Shown here: positions 9,899 through 17,460 of the stretch, in pieces
Layout: every line of letters starts with the position of its first letter
Numbering within the stretch: the stretch's first letter is position 1
The notes under the pieces: model-generated
What the model was told of the DNA's origin: nothing
Seen by the model: only the letters and a program-made list of their open reading frames with translations
Databases searched by the model: none
Assembly (NCBI GenBank): GCA_947165505.1
Contig: CAMVAT010000004.1
Coordinates: forward strand, 62,001-126,000
Reading direction: 5' to 3'
From: an uncultured Prevotellaceae bacterium
Lineage (GTDB): Bacteria > Bacteroidota > Bacteroidia > Bacteroidales > Bacteroidaceae
DNA: 64,000 bases
Position numbers and translations under genes: made by a program

Positions 9899-11011
9899 AT
9901 GATTATGAAGTACAAGAAAAAAATCCTTTCCGTGCTGCTCGCTGCCGTGGCACTCACAGGCTACGCACAAGACAGCGACCACATCGCCATCAGCGACTTC
10001 ACGCTCGACGCGGGCGTGGAGCAGACGGAGGACGTCATCGAGACACAGACCGCACAGGTGATTCTCTACAATCAAAAAGACTACGGAGGCATGCAGTTCT
10101 ACCTGACACTGCCCGACGGAGTGAGTATCTACGACGACGAAGGGCTCTGGTACGACCTCGAAAGCCGTCTGAAATATAAAGTGGGAAGGGTGGACACACC
10201 TTTCAACGTGAGAATCGAGAAACAAGAAGACGGCTCTTACATCTTCGTGATCTTCAACGCAGACAACAAGACCATCGGCGGAAACAGCGGAGACCCCATC
10301 CTGACCATATACCTCGTCGTCAGCGACCCCGAGGCTTACAAGACGGGATCCAAGCAGTGCACCATCACCGACCTCAGACTCGCGGCCATCGGCGGAAACC
10401 CTGAGGACGGGACGAAGGTGGGCAACTTCACATCCGACTGCACACTGCGCGTAAAGGCAAAAACAGGAAAGGGTGGATACGGATCGTTCAGCTGGCCGCA
10501 CGCGCTCAACTTCACCAACGCCGGCGTAGAGGCATACGTGGCAGAGAAAGACGAGAACTGCATCGTCAGCCTCAACCGCGTATATAACGTGCCGGCCAAC
10601 ACGGGCGTCATCATCAAGGGAGACGCTTCGACCGAATACTATCCCGAGACGACCGACGACGGAGGTACAGCCACGTCCATACTCACTGCCACCACCGACG
10701 CATCATACACCGTGACATCCGACGACATCTACGCACTCTCGACCAAGAACGGAAAGACCGCATTCTACAGGGTCAACAAGGGCGTGGACGTGCCCCTCTA
10801 CAAGGCTTACCTCACACACGAGGCCACCACGGAGGCCGGAGCTGAGGAGTTCCTGGGCTACGACTTCACCACCACGGGCATCGAGGTGGTGGAGAACAGC
10901 GCCATCGACAGCACTGACGACACATACCACACCATCGACGGCGTGCGCGTGAAGCAACCCGCCAAACGCGGCATATACATCCACAACGGCAACAAGGTGG
11001 TGGTGAAATAA
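9899..11011 (+). CDS. Secreted cohesin-like protein with type IX-like tail
   Basis: 370-aa protein with signal peptide (KKKILSVLLAAVALTGYAQ). Residues about 25-190 look like a cohesin-like or Big-type beta domain (AISDFTLDAGVEQTEDV, MQFYLTLPDGVSIYDDEG), similar in layout to the N-terminus of the preceding protein. A second beta-rich part follows, and the C-terminus (YHTIDGVRVKQP...NGNKVVVK) resembles the sorting domain of type IX secretion substrates. An alternative ATG at 9905 gives MKYKKK and is equally plausible. It lies 48 bp behind the second BspA gene, probably in the same transcript. No enzyme motif seen. Confidence 0.75.
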   Translation: MIMKYKKKILSVLLAAVALTGYAQDSDHIAISDFTLDAGVEQTEDVIETQTAQVILYNQKDYGGMQFYLTLPDGVSIYDDEGLWYDLESRLKYKVGRVDTPFNVRIEKQEDGSYIFVIFNADNKTIGGNSGDPILTIYLVVSDPEAYKTGSKQCTITDLRLAAIGGNPEDGTKVGNFTSDCTLRVKAKTGKGGYGSFSWPHALNFTNAGVEAYVAEKDENCIVSLNRVYNVPANTGVIIKGDASTEYYPETTDDGGTATSILTATTDASYTVTSDDIYALSTKNGKTAFYRVNKGVDVPLYKAYLTHEATTEAGAEEFLGYDFTTTGIEVVENSAIDSTDDTYHTIDGVRVKQPAKRGIYIHNGNKVVVK

Positions 11012-11085
11012 CAGGAAGAAGCCAAGTGGCAAGTAGTAACCAACCACTCGCCTACTAAAAAAACACAAAGAAAAAATAAGACAAA

Positions 11086-11277
11086 ATGAAAAAGACATAT
11101 ATCACTCCGGATATGAACACCAGCCGGTTGGACGGCGAAGAATTGCTGGGCGCCAGCCTTGAGGTGAATGGAGACGAGACCATCAAGAGCAGCGATGAGA
11201 TAGAAGCCAACGCATACAGCGTGTGGGACGAAGACATCCGCCGCAACCGCAACGTCTTCGACGACGAAGAGGAATAG
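11086..11277 (+). CDS. Small acidic protein of unknown function (63 aa)
   Basis: Starts MKKTYITPDMNTSRLDGEEL, then LLGAS, and ends in an acidic tail with VWDED and FDDEEE. Short proteins opening with MKK-Y-x-x-P and ending in W-D-D/E are common in Bacteroidales genomes, where they remain unassigned. It has no signal peptide, no lipobox and no transmembrane segment. It sits 74 bp behind the cohesin-like gene and probably shares its transcript. I do not know the function; a precursor-peptide role is only a speculation from its size and its Leu-Gly-Ala-Ser motif. Confidence 0.65.
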   Translation: MKKTYITPDMNTSRLDGEELLGASLEVNGDETIKSSDEIEANAYSVWDEDIRRNRNVFDDEEE

Positions 11278-11289
11278 ACACTAACACCA

Positions 11290-11317
11290 GTAGGGACGGG
11301 GATTTCCCCGTCCCTAC
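11290..11317. repeat. Dispersed palindromic repeat, diverged copy
   Basis: GTAGGGACGGGG, a short AT centre, then CCCCGTCCCTAC. It shares the GTAGGGAC ends of the 26-bp palindrome found elsewhere in the window but has a different core. Confidence 0.6.
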
Positions 11318-11628
11318 TTCAAAACAAGAGGGCTATTGTCAAAAACTCTCGTTTGCCTTCGTGAGGGTGTCTCAAATGAAATCAACAACGGATTTCACAG
11401 ATTTCACAGATTTTTGTTATTGCTGATAATCAGCAGGTTGCAAATCCGTGAAATCCGTGGAATCCGTTGTTGAAGATATATTCAAGTATTTTTGACACGT
11501 CCTCATTTGAATTGGCGGATTTGAAATCCGCCTAAATCTTTTCGCATTACAAATGCTGATACTCCATGCGGTCGGATTGCAATTGGCTTTCCCTTCGGCC
11601 GCCGACCGTTGGTTCCGACCGAACGGGG

Positions 11629-11654
11629 GCGGACAGGGCACGCCCTGTCCCTAC
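11629..11654 (-). repeat. Dispersed 26-bp palindromic repeat
   Basis: Core GGACAGGGCACGCCCTGTCC flanked by GC and CTAC. Identical in sequence to the copy at 41814-41839 and the reverse complement of 41763-41788. Confidence 0.8.
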
Positions 11655-11868
11655 TTGCGCGGCGAACATATCTCCTATCCCTTGCCCCCTGCCCCTTGCC
11701 CCGACGCTATCTACTCCCCTCCCTACAAGGGAGGGGCCGGGGGTGGGTCTGCTTGGTCAGCTTGGGAGGGGCCGGGGGTGGGTCTTTTTTCATCAGAGGG
11801 GAGGGGCGTGGTTACTCTGGAAATGGAGGCAGACGGCGAATCGCACAAGATATTATTGATGAATCATT

Positions 11869-12002
11869 CATAATATCTGGGACGACTCTTATGAGATTCG
11901 TCGCGATCGCGTCTTTTACGACGACACAGAAGAGAGGGTTTGCCACATCCGCTACACGGGCAACTACCAGTTTGTGGGTTCCGATTTCATCGACATGCAA
12001 CC
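11869..12002 (+). pseudogene. Relic of the 200-aa protein/kinase operon (left)
   Basis: 43 bases at 11935-11977 are identical to 14377-14419, inside the intact 200-aa gene (VCHIRYTGNYQFV). They run straight into 25 bases (11978-12002) identical to 14647-14671, inside the kinase gene (SDFIDMQP). The relic thus joins two genes through a 227-bp deletion. Upstream, the frame reads HNIWDDSYEIRRDRVFYDDT, which has no exact match in the intact copy, so the source was a diverged paralogue. It overlaps the 3' end of the toxin gene on the other strand. Confidence 0.85.
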
Positions 12003-13049
12003 TTTAGGAACACCTAAAGTCCGGAATTGTTCTTGAAGGCTCATTATCTTTTCCATTAACTCGCCGAAGGCCAGAGGTCGCCCATAAATGAAACTCTCTT
12101 TCATTTCGTTGTAGTCATCTTCGTAAGCGGACATCAGTTCTTCACGGGGTACAATCTGAATATTGGCAGGAAGTTCCTTGTCGTAATCTACATAACCAAC
12201 ATGATAGAACTTGCGTCTATGTTCAACGATCTCATGATAGAGAGTTATATCACCGAGAGCCTTTGCAGCGTATGGGGTCTGCATCAGTTTCTCCAAGTCA
12301 TAAAAATGACGTGTCATTCTGTGCGTCCTCGGTTGGTCCTTTTGGAACTCTTCACACAAGAGGAAAGCTTTTTCCAAGAAAGTCCTGGCAGGGCTTACGG
12401 TACGAATTGTCTGGACAAAGTCGGAATCCACATCTTCATCCTTAAACGTTTGTTCTATAAGTGATGAAATTCTTCTCATCTCATAAGGCTCGGACATTGA
12501 CAACACACTAATCTCTACTTTAACCGTCGGTATTGCGTATGCGGCTTGGCTATCGTAGAGTGAGAGGTATTGAACGTAAAGCACAGAAGGATCTTTGTCA
12601 TGAGGAACCTTTCTTGGCTCACCATTTTCATTGGATATGTCATTGTCTGTGAGGACTGTTACTTCGAGCCCCATTTCGGCAAGTTTCGCCGATAACTCGT
12701 CCTTGAACTCACCAAACAGAAAGTCCTGTCCTTTCTCTCGAAGATGATGTATTTGCGTATTACTGGTACAGTTTGCACAAGAGAGTTTCTTGACGTTCAG
12801 AAAAAAGTCACGGCTCAATGCTAAATCTATATCTTCACTGAACCGGTTGATTATATCCCAGCCTTTACTGAGACTCGTACCACCTTTGAACAACAGGTAT
12901 TCTGATACACTGGAGTGAAAAAGGGCATACAACACTGCCGTTACCCACCAGTCCTTCTCGGCAGCAACTTCATCAATTTGCCGTGCCTCAACCACACCTT
13001 GTATCATCGCCTTTCGCTCGTCGAGCGAGAAATCAATCCATTTACTCAT
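11964..13049 (-). CDS. AbiEii-family nucleotidyltransferase toxin
   Basis: 361-aa nucleotidyltransferase-fold protein of the AbiEii/AbiGii toxin family, the toxic half of a type IV toxin-antitoxin or abortive-infection pair. The motif LLFKGGTSLSKGW...RFSEDIDLAL gives the GG-T/S element and the DxD metal ligands. The start at 13049 gives ATGA overlap with the antitoxin stop (13046-13048); an in-frame ATG at 13085 would overlap the antitoxin by 40 bp. The last codons (CMSMKSEPTNW) read through the left kinase-operon relic, so the natural end was probably near VPKG and the present C-terminus is an 11-residue acquisition. This supports insertion beside, or recombination into, a copy of that operon. 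Activity not provable from sequence. Confidence 0.85.
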   Translation of the reverse strand: MSKWIDFSLDERKAMIQGVVEARQIDEVAAEKDWWVTAVLYALFHSSVSEYLLFKGGTSLSKGWDIINRFSEDIDLALSRDFFLNVKKLSCANCTSNTQIHHLREKGQDFLFGEFKDELSAKLAEMGLEVTVLTDNDISNENGEPRKVPHDKDPSVLYVQYLSLYDSQAAYAIPTVKVEISVLSMSEPYEMRRISSLIEQTFKDEDVDSDFVQTIRTVSPARTFLEKAFLLCEEFQKDQPRTHRMTRHFYDLEKLMQTPYAAKALGDITLYHEIVEHRRKFYHVGYVDYDKELPANIQIVPREELMSAYEDDYNEMKESFIYGRPLAFGELMEKIMSLQEQFRTLGVPKGCMSMKSEPTNW

Positions 13050-13645
13050 TGCTTTATTCCTTTCTTTATAACTTGTCGCATCCATACAGGAGCCAACAAT
13101 AGATCATATTCTATGGTGTCAGTCTCAGGAGTTTCCGTGAACAGTTGTCCAATCCTCGCTTCAACATCCTGAGTGATGTTATGCTCACCAATGCTGCGTA
13201 ATGCCTGTACCAATTCTGGCATCAGACGTCCTCGGAATGCAAAGTTCTTAGGTGCCCCATGCTTTAGAGTCAATGTCCGATTCCCTAATTTCAATTTTCG
13301 CCCTGACCCAGTAGTCAGAAAAATAGTATTCATGGGTACTTGTGTTGAGAATCCTAAGCGATTAGCTGCCGTGGCACCTGTTGGTATGACCTTTGCCTTA
13401 TCTCGTTTAGCAATTTCTTTCACTAATTCGTAAGCCGAAGGGTAAAGGATGCCAAAACGTGTCTTGCGTGGCTTGACATACACGCCTTTGGCTATACGCG
13501 TAATCAATCCTTCTTTCTCAAATATGGCGAGTAGCTTGGTGACATACTCGACATCATACTGGGGAAAAGAAGAAACAAAGAATATCTCGCCGAACTTACT
13601 GCGAGTAATCCTTTTCCTAATTTGCTGTACTACTGCATTCTCCAT
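13046..13645 (-). CDS. AbiEi-type antitoxin / DUF6088-like transcriptional regulator
   Basis: 199-aa protein preceding the toxin gene and overlapping it by four bases. The N-terminal about 60 residues look like a winged helix (FGEIFFVSSFPQYDVEYVTKLLAIFEKEGLITRIAKGVYVKP), and the rest resembles the AbiEi C-terminal domain. Its expected role is to neutralise the toxin and repress its own promoter. A TATCTTTG element at 13696-13703 on this strand and an inverted repeat GGTCGGAA/TTCCGACC (13666-13673 and 13687-13694) around the predicted transcription start fit autoregulation. Confidence 0.82.
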   Translation of the reverse strand: MENAVVQQIRKRITRSKFGEIFFVSSFPQYDVEYVTKLLAIFEKEGLITRIAKGVYVKPRKTRFGILYPSAYELVKEIAKRDKAKVIPTGATAANRLGFSTQVPMNTIFLTTGSGRKLKLGNRTLTLKHGAPKNFAFRGRLMPELVQALRSIGEHNITQDVEARIGQLFTETPETDTIEYDLLLAPVWMRQVIKKGIKQ

Positions 13646-13665
13646 TGATTTTGTATATAAATTAT

Positions 13666-13703
13666 GGTCGGAATGATAACAAATATTTCCGACCGCAAAG
13701 ATA
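13666..13703 (-). promoter_or_regulatory. Promoter and putative operator of the left toxin-antitoxin operon
   Basis: The -7 element is TATCTTTG (complement of 13696-13703). A perfect 8-bp inverted repeat, arms 13666-13673 and 13687-13694 with a 13-nt gap, lies across the expected start site. Confidence 0.65.
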
Positions 13704-13762
13704 CAAAATTTCTTTCATACAACAATACTTTAAGTGTTGAAATTAAGTTTCATTGGCAAACT

Positions 13763-13819
13763 GGCGCAGTTCGATTCTTCCGTGGTCGTCATAGGACGGC
13801 AGAAGAATCGAACTGCGCC
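13763..13819. repeat. 18-bp perfect inverted repeat
   Basis: GGCGCAGTTCGATTCTTC (13763-13780) is the exact reverse complement of 13802-13819, with a 21-nt loop. It has no U tract and lies well away from either start codon. Confidence 0.8.
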
Positions 13820-13910
13820 GAATATTCAATGATTAAGAAACGCGGCTTGTCTTACTGGATGATGAAGATGAGCGCATAGACTACGGCACGGCATTTCTTT
13901 ATCCATTTAT

Positions 13911-13941
13911 TTTGTGCGTTCTATATTTTTTGTTATTTTTG
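13911..13941 (+). promoter_or_regulatory. Consensus promoter of the kinase operon
   Basis: TTTG at 13911-13914, a 19-nt spacer, and TATTTTTG at 13934-13941. The start codon of the first gene follows at 13990. Confidence 0.8.
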
Positions 13942-13989
13942 CAGACTGAAACGAATGAACGAAAGTATCAACAATAAGAGCGGTAAGAC

Positions 13990-14592
13990 ATGCAGAAACG
14001 AGAAGGCACACCAGCACCTCAAGAAACCCAATGGTATGAGACGCTGTGCATGGCGGTGGAAAAGGCGATTCATCGCAAAGTGGAGGAACAGGCTGATTTC
14101 GATTTTTTGGCCGATGCGGTATTCGCACGCACACATGAATTGATCAGCATCTCAACGTTCAAACGACTTTGGGGCAAGGTACGCAATGACTATGCACCCA
14201 GCGCACGCACCACCAACACGCTGGCGCAATTCTTGGGCTATCCCGATTTTGAAAGTTTCTGCCAGTATCAGAACGCTGGCGACACTCCGCCCAGCGACCC
14301 TGTGCTCGGGGAACATATCGATGTGAGCAAGGACCTGGACATCGACGATGAAATAACTCTTTATTGGGCACCCGACAGGGTTTGCCACATCCGCTACACG
14401 GGCAACTACCAGTTTGTGGTGACGAGGTCGGAAAACACTCGTCTGCACCCTGGCGATACGTTCAGTTGCAATGTTTTCATCAGTGGTGAGCAACTCTATC
14501 TGAAGCACCTGGTTCAACCGGGGCGCACGCCAGTCAATTATATCTGTGGGATGAAGGGGGGCATACGGTACGAATACGAGAAACACTCATGA
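13990..14592 (+). CDS. Conserved Bacteroidales protein, partner of the kinase
   Basis: 200-aa soluble protein of unknown function. The N-terminal about 95 residues (FDFLADAVFARTHELISISTFKRLWGKV...TTNTLAQFLGYPDFESF) match a helical domain I recognise from many Bacteroidetes proteins, possibly DNA-binding by shape (STFKRLWG then a second helix). The C-terminal half looks beta-rich (VCHIRYTGNYQFVV, LHPGDTFSCNVFISGEQLYL). Its stop overlaps the kinase start in ATGA, so the two are translationally coupled; it may be a substrate, regulator or reader of the kinase. A 43-base piece is duplicated in the relic at 11935-11977. Confidence 0.75.
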   Translation: MQKREGTPAPQETQWYETLCMAVEKAIHRKVEEQADFDFLADAVFARTHELISISTFKRLWGKVRNDYAPSARTTNTLAQFLGYPDFESFCQYQNAGDTPPSDPVLGEHIDVSKDLDIDDEITLYWAPDRVCHIRYTGNYQFVVTRSENTRLHPGDTFSCNVFISGEQLYLKHLVQPGRTPVNYICGMKGGIRYEYEKHS

Positions 14593-16973
14593 ACGACACC
14601 GACAGCAGCACCTCACAATATCTCGTTGACGATTACGAAGGTATCAGTTCCGATTTCATCGACATGCAACCGCTACCCTCGCGGGGCGGCTATTGCGACC
14701 TCTTCAAGGCTAAGCGTTACGGCAGATGGTATCTGCTCAAATGCTTGAAAGAGGAAGAGGCCACATATCCCGTCTATCAGCAGATGTTCCGCAAGGAGTT
14801 TGAGATTGGCGTGGCATTGCAGCATCAGTCTGTGGCGCAGGTCACAGGGCTCGAAACGGTGAAGATGGCCGACGGACGGGCGGCACTGTGCATCATCTCA
14901 GAATGGATTGACGGGGTCACCTTAGGAGAGTTTCTCAAAGGTGAAACGGGCAGTGCACCACCCTCGGTACAAGAGCGGAGACGTATTGCCGTGGAACTGG
15001 CAGAGGCGGTGGCTTACATCCACTCGCAACAGGTGGTGCACCGCGACTTGAAGCCTTCGAATATCATGATTACCCACAACGGCAACTATGTGAAGGTCAT
15101 CGACTTCGGTCTGGCCGACACCAGTAGCCATGCCATTCTAAAACAACCGGCGGGCACCATGCGGTACATGGCGCCAGAGCAGATGCAGACATCTGTGGCC
15201 GATGTGCGCAACGATATCTATTCGTTAGGAGTCATCCTTCAGGAGATGGACCTCGGTGGCGGGAAATACCGGAAGGTGGTGGAGCGGTGCCTCCGTCCGA
15301 TGGAACAGCGCTACCAACAGATGGACGACTTGCTCAAAGACCTACATAGCCGCCGTAGGCTATACTGGATTTGGGCCGGTGCAGCGGCAGTGGTGACGGC
15401 CGTTGTCATGCTGCTGTTGTGGCAGATATCCAGCCTCCACCGACGGTCAGAGCTGATGGCGAAGGAGGCTGCCGAACAACAACTGCAACTCAAGATTCTC
15501 AATCACGAGATTATCGGTTTCACCGACCCCGAGGTGCAACGGATCTGCGTGGCACACTGGGACAGCGACGGCGACGGTCAACTGAGTTACCAGGAGGCTG
15601 CAGCCGTGGATAGTTTGGGACAGGTGTTCACCGCCAACAAAAAGATTCTTTCGTTTGACGAGTTGGAGCACTTCACGGGATTGACCGCCATCGACGCTGA
15701 CGCCTTCCGCGACTGTGAGCTCTTGCAGTCGGTGCGTCTGCCCGTCTCCGTGCGTTTTGTGCGAAGAAACGCCTTCCGCAATACAGCCATCGAGCGTTTC
15801 ACTTTCCCTGGCACCGTGGCTGGTCTGGGTGACCATTTTATGGAGGACTGTCCGAAACTTGAGACCGTGGTTTTCGAGGCGCGGCTGCCTCAGAACAACA
15901 TGACCGACGAGAGCGTGCCCTTTGTCAACTGCCCAAGGCTGACCACCATTTTTGTTCCCAACCACAGCATAACACAATTAGGGCAGGGCAAGCACATGAA
16001 AGAGAGCGGGATTGACTTGCAGACGGCCAATAAACTTCGCTTCGAAAAGCGCTCTGCCGTCGCGGTGGACCCCAAGAATCAAAGTGGTGCCACCAACGTC
16101 TATTATACCTATCGTCTTTGGCTGGAGTGGGGTTCGGTGTTTCCTCTGATGACCGACCATGTCCGTTTTGCCGATCAGGAGGTTCACGATATCTGCATCA
16201 AGCGGTGGGACCGCGACGGTGACCGGGAATTGTCTATCGAAGAGGCAGAGGCTGTTCAAACATTGGGTTCAGCCTTCACGGCAAATCCCAAAATTACCTC
16301 TTTCGACGAGTTGAGGTTTTTCACTGGGGTGAAAGAACTTCCAAACAGCGCCTTCGACAACTGCTATAACATGAAATCTGTATCGCTGCCCTCATCTTTG
16401 AAGGTCATTGGCAGTTACGCTTTCAATGGATGTAGTTCCTTGAAGTTCATCACCCTACCCAACCACTTGGAGAAAATAGGGGAGAACGCTTTTCAAAATT
16501 GCGACCTGGAGGAGATATTCATCCCTGCAAGCGTCACTTCCATCTCTCCCAGTACGTTTAATGAAAACATAAGGTTGCGCAAGGTGGTGGTCAGTGATGA
16601 CAATCCGGTTTATGACAGTCGCGAACAATGCAACGCCATCATCGAGACGGCCACCAACACGATGGTGAGCGGCAGTGTCACGGCGTTCTTCCCCCGTAGT
16701 GTAGATAAAATGTCAGAAGAGCCTTTCACGGGCTATCCCCGCCCTTCTATCGTCATTCCCCAACAGATAAAGGCCATCGGCCAATGGGCTTTCGCCAGTA
16801 AAATAGACACCGTATATTGTGAGTCGCCTGTACCTCCAACATTCAACAGCCAGAATGGCTCTATTATCCTGTTTATTAGTACTCCGGTCATCATCATCCC
16901 GAAAGGTTCACGTGACGCCTATGCCCAAGCTGACGGCTGGCGATACTATGCTGCCGGATTCAAAGAAGAATGA
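14589..16973 (+). CDS. Transmembrane Ser/Thr protein kinase with EF-hand/BspA-LRR ectodomain
   Basis: 794-aa receptor-like kinase. Cytoplasmic Hanks-type kinase domain (about 30-250) with the ATP-binding Lys51, helix-C Glu70, HRDLKPSN (151-158), DFG (172-174) and GTMRYMAPEQ (189-198), so all catalytic residues are present. One membrane segment (about 258-280, LYWIWAGAAAVVTAVVMLLLW) is followed by a short helical stalk. The outer part has an EF-hand DSDGDGQLSYQEA (about 325) with BspA LRRs, then a second EF-hand DRDGDRELSIEEA with more LRRs, ending ADGWRYYAAGFKEE. The same EF-hand-LRR module builds the secreted BspA proteins at 628-9850. Together with the preceding gene it forms an operon. Likely a surface sensor that signals by phosphorylation; the ligand is unknown. 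Confidence 0.9.
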   Translation: MNDTDSSTSQYLVDDYEGISSDFIDMQPLPSRGGYCDLFKAKRYGRWYLLKCLKEEEATYPVYQQMFRKEFEIGVALQHQSVAQVTGLETVKMADGRAALCIISEWIDGVTLGEFLKGETGSAPPSVQERRRIAVELAEAVAYIHSQQVVHRDLKPSNIMITHNGNYVKVIDFGLADTSSHAILKQPAGTMRYMAPEQMQTSVADVRNDIYSLGVILQEMDLGGGKYRKVVERCLRPMEQRYQQMDDLLKDLHSRRRLYWIWAGAAAVVTAVVMLLLWQISSLHRRSELMAKEAAEQQLQLKILNHEIIGFTDPEVQRICVAHWDSDGDGQLSYQEAAAVDSLGQVFTANKKILSFDELEHFTGLTAIDADAFRDCELLQSVRLPVSVRFVRRNAFRNTAIERFTFPGTVAGLGDHFMEDCPKLETVVFEARLPQNNMTDESVPFVNCPRLTTIFVPNHSITQLGQGKHMKESGIDLQTANKLRFEKRSAVAVDPKNQSGATNVYYTYRLWLEWGSVFPLMTDHVRFADQEVHDICIKRWDRDGDRELSIEEAEAVQTLGSAFTANPKITSFDELRFFTGVKELPNSAFDNCYNMKSVSLPSSLKVIGSYAFNGCSSLKFITLPNHLEKIGENAFQNCDLEEIFIPASVTSISPSTFNENIRLRKVVVSDDNPVYDSREQCNAIIETATNTMVSGSVTAFFPRSVDKMSEEPFTGYPRPSIVIPQQIKAIGQWAFASKIDTVYCESPVPPTFNSQNGSIILFISTPVIIIPKGSRDAYAQADGWRYYAAGFKEE

Positions 16974-17068
16974 AACGTGAAAGGATCGGGCACGCTCCGC
17001 GTGGAAATTTTTCAAATTCTATCCAAATGATTCAAAAATTTAAGGCTTACGGATGCCCGCCCGCGCAA

Positions 17069-17094
17069 GTAGGGACGCGGCGTGCCGCGTCCGC
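17069..17094 (+). repeat. Dispersed 26-bp palindromic repeat, compensated variant
   Basis: Core GGACGCGGCGTGCCGCGTCC. Relative to the other copies, two bases on each arm change together and the palindrome is kept. Confidence 0.75.
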
Positions 17095-17405
17095 AAGCAA
17101 AGATTCTAAGGAACATAGGAACCAAGGAATGACGGCCTTCGGCCGATGGATGATTCGCCTACGGCATTACATAAATGCACACGAAGAACCATGAATGAGA
17201 CAAGAATATTATTCATGAAAAATTCGTGGGCTATTGATGCGCATTCATGTAGCGTCGCAGACAGCCACCACGCTTCAATTTGAGCAATTTTCGAATCAAA
17301 TTTATCAAATTCTATTCAAATGATTCAAAAGCCATAGATGTTTTTGCCAATCCTTAAATGATGTTAAAGAGGGGCGAGAATAGAAATAAATTGTACTAAA
17401 ATGTT

Positions 17406-17453
17406 GTTTTGTTTCCAAAAATCGCTAAATTTGCAGAGTTTTAGAAACAAAAC
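17406..17453 (+). promoter_or_regulatory. Promoter and putative operator of the right toxin-antitoxin operon
   Basis: A perfect 10-bp inverted repeat, GTTTTGTTTC (17406-17415) and GAAACAAAAC (17444-17453), brackets the -7 element TAAATTTG (17426-17433). The arrangement fits repression by the antitoxin. The RBS-like AGGA and ATG at 17461 follow directly. Confidence 0.7.
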
Positions 17454-17460
17454 AGGAATA

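Larger units (their letters stand above)
11278..11963. other. Intergenic repeat-rich region
   Basis: No convincing gene. It contains a palindrome at 11290-11317 (GTAGGGACGGGG with its complement). An imperfect inverted pair made from the word GGATTTCACAGATTTCACAG near 11390-11415 faces AAATCCGTGAAATCC near 11442-11470. A second palindromic repeat is at 11629-11654. C/T- and G-rich heptamer-like stretches run from 11680 to 11800, including ccctccctacaagggaggg. A relic of the downstream kinase operon begins near 11869. Confidence 0.7.
13646..13989. other. Intergenic region between antitoxin and kinase operon
   Basis: Holds the divergent promoters of the two flanking operons and an 18-bp perfect inverted repeat at 13763-13819. 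No coding sequence is convincing. Confidence 0.7.
16974..17460. other. Intergenic region with direct and palindromic repeats
   Basis: No gene is supported; an open frame at 16970-17194 runs through repeats and has no recognisable features. A 26-bp direct repeat beginning TCAAATTCTAT occurs at 17012-17037 and 17305-17330 with one mismatch. A GC-variant of the dispersed palindrome lies at 17069-17094. The right end carries the promoter of the second toxin-antitoxin pair. Confidence 0.7.

Noticed and set aside
13763..13819. tRNA gene or tRNA-derived attachment site
   Set aside because: The arms contain a T-loop-like word, but no cloverleaf, acceptor stem or CCA-adjacent structure can be formed around it.
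16970..17194. 74-aa frame overlapping the kinase stop codon
   Set aside because: It runs through the 26-bp palindrome and direct repeats and shows no conserved feature; the ATGA overlap is accidental.
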